Shown here in pieces: positions 5,704-9,568 of a DNA stretch of 9,568 nt. The notes beneath the pieces were generated by a model that worked only from the letters and a program-made list of their open reading frames with translations, did no database searches and was not told the origin of the DNA. The stretch comes from Lachnoclostridium sp. UBA739 (lineage in GTDB: Bacteria; Bacillota_A; Clostridia; Lachnospirales; Lachnospiraceae): NCBI GenBank assembly GCA_002297865.1, contig DBKX01000047.1:1-9568 (forward strand). The letters are read 5' to 3'. The translations under genes and the position numbers were made by a program. Numbering within the stretch: position 1 is the stretch's first letter; every line of letters begins with the position of its first letter.

Positions 5704-6153
5704 TCACCAATTTTTTATGAACATGCCGTATTTATCTCTAAACGAACCAATTATAATTAATATAAAATCAAATAATACTCCAAATCCAAAAAGACCAAGA
5801 GTTAGTATGTATATTATTCCTGTTCCAATTTTACCAGCATAAAACCTGTGGATTCCGAAGAATCCAAGAAATATGCATAATAGCAGAGAAACTAATCTGC
5901 TTTTGGGACTTATCATTTGGTTTACTGAATTAATTTGATTAACAGAACTAACAGAATTAGCAATATTATTGTTATTAATATTAATTGTTTGTGGTGATTT
6001 TGAAAGTTTTTCTTGCTCTGAAAAAGCTTTTCCTATACATGATTTGCAATAATTTTTTCCGTCAGCTTCAACAAGGCAATCATCACAAAAGAATTTTCCA
6101 CAAGATACACACACACCAGCTGCTTGGGTATTAGTATGATTTACACAATACAT
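5704..6153 (-). CDS. B-box-like zinc finger and TM2 domain membrane protein
   Basis: 149 residues. The N-terminus has a zinc-binding pattern C3-x2-H6, C15-x2-C18, C23-x2-C26, C36-x2-C39, like the B-box-type fingers often found at the start of bacterial membrane proteins. A low-complexity Asn/Ser/Ile linker (about 55-80) follows. The TM2 domain (about 84-138) has two hydrophobic helices around GIHRFYAGKIGTG and GVLFDFI. The function of TM2 proteins in bacteria is not established. The start at 6153 is chosen because GGAGGGAG lies directly upstream; a farther ATG would add 24 unrelated hydrophobic residues without a good RBS. The gene is divergent from the LytTR receptor gene and lies between the two twin promoters. 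Confidence 0.82.
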   Translation of the reverse strand: MYCVNHTNTQAAGVCVSCGKFFCDDCLVEADGKNYCKSCIGKAFSEQEKLSKSPQTININNNNIANSVSSVNQINSVNQMISPKSRLVSLLLCIFLGFFGIHRFYAGKIGTGIIYILTLGLFGFGVLFDFILIIIGSFRDKYGMFIKNW

Positions 6154-6241
6154 TTTTTTCTCCCTCCACGTACATTTATTTAGTACATGAATAATAATAC
6201 AACAAAAAATACATAAAAACAACAAATATGGAATAAAAAGC

Positions 6242-6270
6242 TACACATTTTTTCTAATGTATGGTATATT
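6242..6270 (+). promoter_or_regulatory. Promoter of the LytTR receptor-autoinducer unit
   Basis: TACACA (6242-6247) and TATATT (6265-6270), 17 bases apart, about 40 bases before the gene start. The -35 box is weak, which would fit activator dependence. No clear LytTR direct repeat could be picked out by eye. It is twinned with 5533-5561. Confidence 0.5.
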
Positions 6271-6309
6271 TTGAGAGGGATGAAATAATACAAAGGAGTA
6301 GAGGGGAAC

Positions 6310-7443
6310 ATGAACATAATAAATGTAGTGCTAATTTTAGCACTTATTATAGAACCAGTGATATGGATACATGCTGTCTGCTTGAAGTTTGAGAGGAAAT
6401 TTCAAAGACTTTGGCCATACGCAAGTTACATATTACTGGATATACTAATATCATGTATTAATGATTTTACTAAAGTGAATAAAATAATAGGGGATTTGTT
6501 TTTCACATTACTATTTATGGTATACATGATTTTATTTGTTTGTTTTGCATTTAAAGAAAAATTATATATGAAAATTCTATATGCGGGGATATTAATAATT
6601 TTATCACTTGTAAGTGATATTATAGTATTTATAATATTCTCGCTTTTTGGACTTAACACGCAGCAGATGTCAGAGTATGGAATATATAATGCAATGGCAA
6701 CATTGATTTCAAAGATCGTACTTTATATATTGATTATTATTTTAAATAGAAGAAAATTCAGCTTAAATAAATCAACAATAGGGATAATAGGTCTTTTATC
6801 TATAACAGAGCTTCCGTCTGTAGTGCTATTTAAAAATTCAGAGAAAGTAAGTAATTTGTTTTTGATAACATATATGGTAAGCCAAATTGCAGTTGTACTT
6901 CTGATAATGTATTTTAAGAGAGTAATTATGGCAAAGAAATATCAAGCAGACAAGGCTGTAGCAAGAGTAAGTGAATTGGAAGAGCAGACACAGAAAGCAA
7001 TAGCAAGAGCAGCAGAATTGGAAGTACAAACAGAAGAGGCAGCGGCAAGATTGATAGAGCTGGAAAGACAAACAAAGGAAGCAAGGACAAAAGCAATTGA
7101 ATTAGAAAAACAGCTAAACGATAGAAGTGAAATGATAGAAATTATTGAAAATAGAAAAAAAGTCTTAATCAGCATAGAGGATATTATGTATGCTGAGAAA
7201 GTTGATAGAAAGGTAACGATTAAAACTAAGAATAATTTGTATAGAGTAAATAAGTCGATTACATATTTAGAAGAGCAGTTAGGAGAGTCATTTTTAAGAA
7301 TTAATCAAGGTACGCTAGTAAATAAAGAATATATAGAAAGAGCAGGTGGATCCTCTCTTTGCATGAAAAATGGAGAGACATTTCACATACCAAGGGAAAG
7401 AACAAAAGATGTTAAAGATAGTTTAAGAAAGGAGATGATGTAA
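6310..7443 (+). CDS. Membrane-anchored LytTR transcription regulator, AgrC-like sensor part
   Basis: 377 residues in three parts. Residues 1-205 are strongly hydrophobic with six or seven membrane segments (about 4-24, 38-50, 61-81, 86-113, 128-146, 154-173, 182-204), resembling the polytopic sensor half of AgrC-type receptors. Residues 216-271 are a coiled coil of four 14-residue repeats. Residues about 281-374 are a LytTR DNA-binding domain (ISIEDIMYAEKVDRKVTIKT, then FLRINQGTLVNKEYIE). There is no histidine-kinase or receiver domain, so peptide sensing and DNA binding would be joined in one chain; this is inference. AAAGGAG and GAGGGG precede the ATG. The stop overlaps the start of the AgrD-like gene by one base (TAATG), so the two are co-translated. 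It could be autoregulated through its own promoter. Confidence 0.8.
   Translation: MNIINVVLILALIIEPVIWIHAVCLKFERKFQRLWPYASYILLDILISCINDFTKVNKIIGDLFFTLLFMVYMILFVCFAFKEKLYMKILYAGILIILSLVSDIIVFIIFSLFGLNTQQMSEYGIYNAMATLISKIVLYILIIILNRRKFSLNKSTIGIIGLLSITELPSVVLFKNSEKVSNLFLITYMVSQIAVVLLIMYFKRVIMAKKYQADKAVARVSELEEQTQKAIARAAELEVQTEEAAARLIELERQTKEARTKAIELEKQLNDRSEMIEIIENRKKVLISIEDIMYAEKVDRKVTIKTKNNLYRVNKSITYLEEQLGESFLRINQGTLVNKEYIERAGGSSLCMKNGETFHIPRERTKDVKDSLRKEMM
6955..7122 (+). repeat. Four tandem 42-base repeats coding a coiled coil
   Basis: Four consecutive 14-residue units: AVARVSELEEQTQK, AIARAAELEVQTEE, AAARLIELERQTKE, ARTKAIELEKQLND. Each has the pattern A-x-x-[RK]-x-x-ELE-x-Q, two heptads. 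The DNA units are similar but diverged, so copy number could vary between strains. The repeat sets the distance between the membrane and the DNA-binding domain. Confidence 0.85.
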
Positions 7444-7580
7444 TGAATAAGACAGCAGAAAAGGTTGTTGCAAAATTAGCTTATGCTACTGCGGAAAAAG
7501 AAGCTAATCAAGGATGCCCTTGGTTGTTCTATCAACCAAGACTTCCTGAAAAGGTACAGAAACTAAATAAATTCAAGTAA
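7443..7580 (+). CDS. AgrD-like cyclic lactone autoinducer precursor
   Basis: 45 residues. The N-terminal amphipathic helix (MNKTAEKVVAKLAYATAEKE) is followed by the core GCPWLFYQPRLPEKV and a basic tail. This matches the AgrD pattern: an N-terminal membrane-binding helix, a Cys-started ring, then a conserved Q/E-P-x-x-P-x-x-V/L recognition part. By analogy the ring would be Cys25 to Phe29 (CPWLF) as a thiolactone, with AgrB cleavage before Tyr30. The ATG overlaps the stop of the LytTR gene (TAATG), with AAAGGAGA seven bases upstream inside that gene. No AgrB protease or AgrC kinase is found nearby; processing would need an AgrB encoded elsewhere. An intrinsic terminator follows directly. Confidence 0.85.
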   Translation: MNKTAEKVVAKLAYATAEKEANQGCPWLFYQPRLPEKVQKLNKFK

Positions 7581-7581
7581 T

Positions 7582-7617
7582 AAAATAGCCTGTGTTCAGT
7601 GGAATACAGGCTATTTT
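7582..7617 (+). terminator. Terminator of the LytTR-autoinducer operon
   Basis: A 12-base perfect stem, AAAATAGCCTGT (7582-7593) with ACAGGCTATTTT (7606-7617), 12-base loop, with the T-run inside the 3' arm. It starts right after the stop codon of the AgrD-like gene. Confidence 0.9.
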
Positions 7618-7727
7618 CATGCATACGAAACAGACATGTTTATACAGAATAAGCAAATAGAAAAACGAAATAATCAATTATAAAAAACGGATTTGACATA
7701 CATAACATACGAGGTTGGCAAAGTCTA

Positions 7728-7756
7728 TTGAAAGGCATTTTGCAAAAATATATAAT
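7728..7756 (+). promoter_or_regulatory. Promoter of the 38-residue ORF
   Basis: TTGAAA (7728-7733), 17-base spacer, perfect TATAAT (7751-7756), about 40 bases before the ATG at 7795. A lone TTGACA at 7693-7698 has no good partner. Confidence 0.65.
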
Positions 7757-7794
7757 TCACTCGGTAAATAAAATTTAGGAGGTTATGCAGAAAA

Positions 7795-7911
7795 ATGAAC
7801 ACTGAAGAAAAGAGGAAATGTATAAAAACATGGCTTGAGGGAGCAAGCCAGAGCTGGATAGATATTATTTATAGCATGATATCTAATGTAAGAGAACCGA
7901 GTAAAAAGTAA
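7795..7911 (+). CDS. Small hypothetical protein, 38 residues
   Basis: MNTEEKRKCIKTWLEGASQS followed by WIDIIYSMISNVREPSKK. The N-terminal half is a charged helix with Trp and the middle is mildly hydrophobic. I do not recognise the family. The support is a good promoter, TAGGAGG at 7776-7782 (somewhat long 12-base spacing) and a defined end. Its stop (7909-7911) directly abuts the stop of the convergent XRE gene (7912-7914), with no base between. The last eight codons lie in one arm of a 20-base perfect inverted repeat. Confidence 0.6.
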   Translation: MNTEEKRKCIKTWLEGASQSWIDIIYSMISNVREPSKK

Positions 7912-7931
7912 TTACTCGGTTCTCTTACATT
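7885..7931. repeat. 20-base perfect inverted repeat shared by convergent gene ends
   Basis: Arms 7885-7904 and 7912-7931 are exact complements with a seven-base loop. The left arm codes for the end of the small ORF, and the right arm (minus strand) codes for the end of the XRE regulator. Neither side has a T-run, so although its position suits a bidirectional terminator, it is not a standard one. Confidence 0.85.
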
Positions 7932-8316
7932 CTGCCACTATTTCGAGGAGTTTTTCTTTGAGAATATTATAGCATTGTTCGTCATCAATAATTTCAGCAG
8001 CAGCATTTAAAAATAATGCTTTTAAAGGTTCATTTTCATCTGATAATATACGTCCAATACAGGCAGCAGTTCGCTCATTTCTAGAAATTTGTCTAAACAT
8101 TTCGCCTTCACCAGTTCTTAACCAATTTACATTTACATTAAACTCTTTGCAAATTGAATATACAACAGCAGCGGATGGATTTCTTCTACCAGTTTCGTAG
8201 CAGGTTAAATTATTTTGCGTAGAACCAATACGAGAAGAAAAATCTGCTTGGGTAAGCCTAAGAGCCTTACGAACTGTCCTAATATTTGTTCCGATACAAT
8301 TTGGAATTTCAGACAT
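7912..8316 (-). CDS. XRE family regulator (phage-type repressor)
   Basis: 134 residues. The helix-turn-helix domain spans about 8-68: IGTNIRTVRKALRLTQADFS, then the recognition helix SRIGSTQNNLTCYETGRRNPS and the SICKEFNVNVNWLRTGEGE tail typical of Cro/CI-like proteins. The C-terminal about 60 residues (ISRNERTAACIGRILSDENE onward) form a helical part without a LexA-type peptidase dyad, so RecA-triggered self-cleavage is not expected. It is divergent from the small ORF at 8446 across an intergenic region with palindromic sites, the usual repressor layout of a prophage or ICE. GGTGGTG precedes the ATG. Confidence 0.88.
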   Translation of the reverse strand: MSEIPNCIGTNIRTVRKALRLTQADFSSRIGSTQNNLTCYETGRRNPSAAVVYSICKEFNVNVNWLRTGEGEMFRQISRNERTAACIGRILSDENEPLKALFLNAAAEIIDDEQCYNILKEKLLEIVAECKRTE

Positions 8317-8340
8317 TTCAATTCACCACCTTACAAATAT

Positions 8341-8369
8341 ACAATACGATAAAAAAACGACATTGTCAA
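8341..8369 (-). promoter_or_regulatory. Promoter of the XRE regulator gene
   Basis: On the minus strand TTGACA (8364-8369) and TATTGT (8341-8346) are 17 bases apart. The -35 box lies inside one arm of the operator palindrome, so the regulator can probably repress itself. Confidence 0.75.
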
Positions 8370-8426
8370 TAAAAAAAATATTGACAATACGCTTTAGTAA
8401 TTGTATAATTACGACATAGTCAATAA
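8357..8426. promoter_or_regulatory. Operator cluster of the divergent switch
   Basis: ATTGTCAATA (8362-8371) and TATTGACAAT (8379-8388) are perfect inverted arms seven bases apart. A further copy, ACGACATAGTCAATAA (8411-8426), repeats 8357-8372 with 15 of 16 bases equal. The three sites cover both -35 boxes and the region just after the plus-strand -10, as binding sites of the XRE protein would. Confidence 0.75.
8381..8409 (+). promoter_or_regulatory. Promoter of the rightward early genes
   Basis: TTGACA (8381-8386), 17-base spacer, TATAAT (8404-8409): perfect consensus boxes, overlapped by the operator arm. It would be a strong promoter that is off while the repressor is present. Confidence 0.88.
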
Positions 8427-8445
8427 TATGAAAGGGAGTGGAGGT

Positions 8446-8580
8446 ATGAGAACGGTTGAAGAACGATTAGAAGAATTGGCGGAACTATTCAACCAAATTC
8501 CAGTTGAGAAACAAGAAGGAATAGTACTAGGTACACAGATGTTAGCAACATTATATAGTTCAAATAAGCAGACAGCCTAA
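8446..8580 (+). CDS. Small hypothetical protein, 44 residues
   Basis: MRTVEERLEELAELFNQIPV, then EKQEGIVLGTQMLATLYSSN and a short tail. Mostly helical and acidic. First gene after the rightward promoter, with GGAGTGGAGG directly before the ATG. By position it could be an early regulator such as an antirepressor or Cro-like factor, but it has no recognisable DNA-binding motif and I cannot name a family. Confidence 0.65.
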   Translation: MRTVEERLEELAELFNQIPVEKQEGIVLGTQMLATLYSSNKQTA

Positions 8581-8676
8581 GGTAGAACGTATATTGCAAA
8601 TTCATCAACATCATAAGAGAGGTCTGATAAGAAAAATGTCGAAAGTAAGGAGTAGCTAGAGAGAAAGGAGGATATC

Positions 8677-8832
8677 ATGAAATCTCTAAAACAGCGAATA
8701 GAAGAAGAATTACTAAAGATGGGAATACATAATGCAAAAGAGCTAGAAGAGGCAATAGCAAAGCAAGAGCCAATAGATATTGGAATATTTGTTACGCCGG
8801 TACTTGGTAAAAAAGAACAACAAAGAGCTTAA
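8677..8832 (+). CDS. Small hypothetical protein, 51 residues
   Basis: Starts after AAAGGAGG with seven-base spacing. A charged N-terminal helix (MKSLKQRIEEELLKMGI, then KELEEAIAKQ) is followed by a short hydrophobic stretch (IDIGIFVTPVLG). Family unknown. Probably cotranscribed with the 8446 ORF, 96 bases upstream; that gap holds no other convincing gene. Confidence 0.62.
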   Translation: MKSLKQRIEEELLKMGIHNAKELEEAIAKQEPIDIGIFVTPVLGKKEQQRA

Positions 8833-8883
8833 CATTATCTGTTTTAAGGTGAAACGGAAATACAGAACAATGGAGGAAGACAA

Positions 8884-9051
8884 GTGAAAAGGAATTTTAG
8901 TAGCAAAGACAAAGGAATTGTAACATTAGAAATTAATGTGAGTAGCACAACAGGAGATGAATCAAGAAGAATACTAGATGAAACAAGAAAAATGGTAAGA
9001 AGATTAAGAAAAGCAGGCAAAAATTATGGATATACATTGAAATTTAATTAA
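8884..9051 (+). CDS. Small basic hypothetical protein, 55 residues, GTG start
   Basis: GTG at 8884, seven bases after GGAGG; no in-frame ATG near the RBS. The sequence begins MKRNFSSKDKGIVTLEINVS and ends in an arginine/lysine-rich helix (ETRKMVRRLRKAGKNYGY), which suggests a nucleic-acid contact. Family unknown. It is the third of three small rightward genes and ends in a hairpin terminator. Confidence 0.6.
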   Translation: MKRNFSSKDKGIVTLEINVSSTTGDESRRILDETRKMVRRLRKAGKNYGYTLKFN

Positions 9052-9077
9052 GCCTGGAACATAGACTCCAGGCTTAA
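9048..9077. terminator. Hairpin between convergent genes
   Basis: TTAAGCCTGGA (9048-9058) pairs with TCCAGGCTTAA (9067-9077), 11 perfect pairs and an eight-base loop. It overlaps the stop of the 8884 gene and ends two bases before the stop of the opposite gene. A/T-rich on both sides but without a long T-run. Confidence 0.7.
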
Positions 9078-9079
9078 GA

Positions 9080-9313
9080 TTAAGGTTCAAGACCCATTTC
9101 AGACTTATAATCCCAAGATACGTCGATGTGTTCGATTGATTCATAATCGATTCCGCCACCGAAGCCATCGTATGCAGAAAAGCTAAGAGCAGGAGGAATT
9201 GTTTCACCATCCATTTCATCTGCATCAAGTTCGGTAATTTCAACATATTCGATACCATCGTTAGATAAATCTTGAGCCATTTTCAATAACTCGGAAACTT
9301 TTACAGTGATCAT
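9080..9313 (-). CDS. Small acidic hypothetical protein, 77 residues
   Basis: Begins MITVKVSELLKMAQDLSNDG and continues with many Asp/Glu residues, including an AYDGFGGGIDYESIEHID segment. Net charge is strongly negative; no membrane segment. Start chosen at 9313 because AAAGGA lies upstream and the sequence farther upstream in the frame is a different, hydrophobic composition. Family not recognised. Strongly acidic small proteins on mobile elements are sometimes DNA mimics or inhibitors, but nothing here proves that. Confidence 0.65.
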   Translation of the reverse strand: MITVKVSELLKMAQDLSNDGIEYVEITELDADEMDGETIPPALSFSAYDGFGGGIDYESIEHIDVSWDYKSEMGLEP

Positions 9314-9341
9314 AATAACTAATTTCCTTTCTAACTTACTA

Positions 9342-9352
9342 GGTGTTACACC
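9342..9352. promoter_or_regulatory. Short palindrome between divergent genes
   Basis: GGTGTTACACC, five pairs around a central T, between a TATAAT-like box for the minus-strand gene (9362-9367) and its start. Possibly an operator; weak evidence. Confidence 0.25.
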
Positions 9353-9418
9353 AGTACATATATTATAAGGGAATATGATAGAAAATAATGTCGAAAGACA
9401 AAGGAAGGATGGAAGAAT

Positions 9419-9568
9419 ATGCAGAAACAAGTAATGTTTAAGGACTCTGAACATAAAGAGTTCTACAATCAGAAAATCATGGAGTATGTAAACACAGGAA
9501 AGAAGGTAGATAGCCATATAAAGCCTCTTTTCTATTTGTTAGCCATGACAGAAGACACTAGAAATAAC
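9419..9568 (+). CDS. DUF6075-like protein, N-terminal part (cut by the window edge)
   Basis: 50 residues in view, open at the right edge: MQKQVMFKDSEHKEFYNQKI, then KVDSHIKPLFYLLAMTEDTR. The pattern F-x-D-x-EH-x-x-FY, then about 20 residues, then LFYLL-x-x-T-x-DTR recalls DUF6075-type proteins common on Clostridia mobile elements; this is from memory and not searched. The start is placed after GGAAGG/GGAAG. A second ATG at 9388 in another frame gives a 17-residue ORF without an RBS and was not used. Confidence 0.55.
   Translation, partial: MQKQVMFKDSEHKEFYNQKIMEYVNTGKKVDSHIKPLFYLLAMTEDTRNN

Larger units (their letters stand above)
2949..9568. mobile_element. Integrated element (prophage, ICE or IME), left end
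   Basis: Everything right of the miaB break is consistent with one integrated element: an integrase adjoining the junction, a toxin-antitoxin operon, a divergent XRE repressor switch with palindromic operators, and runs of small unrecognised ORFs. No capsid, terminase, relaxase or type IV secretion gene is in view, so the element type is open. The right end is not in this window. Confidence 0.75.

Noticed and set aside
5630..5842. Plus-strand reading frame of 70 codons.
   Set aside because: It runs through a terminator and then antisense to the TM2 gene, has no RBS, and its composition looks like a shadow frame.
6838..7175. Minus-strand frames rich in Cys, Ser and Phe.
   Set aside because: They are antisense to the coiled-coil repeats of the LytTR protein and follow from that repeat's codon use.
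7693..7698. An isolated TTGACA.
   Set aside because: No -10 box at 16-18 bases; the TTGAAA-TATAAT pair at 7728-7756 is better.
1535..7714. The 12-mer TAACATACGAGG occurs at both 1536-1547 and 7703-7714.
   Set aside because: Several 12-base repeats are expected by chance in a window of this size and composition, and there is no flanking similarity.
9314..9517. Upstream extension of the acidic protein frame.
   Set aside because: Its hydrophobic composition differs, the RBS lies at 9313, and it overlaps the start of the divergent right-edge gene.
2949..9568. CRISPR array or tRNA genes.
   Set aside because: No regularly spaced repeats and no cloverleaf-like sequences were seen on either strand.

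Overview
The window is AT-rich DNA with strong AGGAGG-type ribosome binding sites. Its families (IS110 transposase, GlsB/YeaQ, rhomboid, MiaB, a large serine recombinase, HicAB, a LytTR regulator with an AgrD-like peptide) point to a Firmicute, most likely a gut Clostridium relative such as a Lachnospiraceae. That placement is inferred from protein style and base composition, without a database search.

Region 1 (about 6-1546) is a complete IS110-group insertion sequence on the minus strand. It has a DEDD recombinase (131-1300) and a 5' noncoding end that folds like a bridge RNA: a 5' stem-loop plus two guide-bearing loops. The guides match the element's own ends and its insertion site, which lets the element be bounded to within a few bases. 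It appears to have inserted into one arm of a hairpin. Region 2 (1547-2792) is host chromosome: a structured noncoding stretch, a GlsB/YeaQ-type membrane protein and a rhomboid protease.

Region 3: the host gene miaB starts at 2793 but leaves the family consensus just after the TFGCQMN motif at about 2948. It is cut by an integrated element that occupies the rest of the window. The integrase, a 560-residue large serine recombinase with a TTG start, lies next to the junction and reads towards it. Moving inward there are: a HicAB toxin-antitoxin operon under a consensus promoter overlapped by TACGTA repeats; a short promoter-leader unit that looks like a copy of the start of a later gene; a zinc-finger/TM2 membrane protein; and a two-gene unit of a polytopic membrane protein fused through a four-repeat coiled coil to a LytTR DNA-binding domain, overlapping by one base an AgrD-like cyclic autoinducer precursor. 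After these come a 38-residue ORF, a divergent XRE repressor switch with a palindromic operator, three small early-type ORFs, an acidic small protein, and a truncated gene at the right edge.

The most interesting unit is 6310-7580. It looks like a one-component, membrane-anchored peptide receptor and transcription factor encoded with its own candidate signal, on a mobile element and without a visible AgrB processing protease or histidine kinase. The duplicated promoter-leader at 5533-5629 suggests that a second, very short transcript shares its control. Whether the element is a prophage, an ICE or an IME cannot be decided here, because no structural or conjugation genes are in view.
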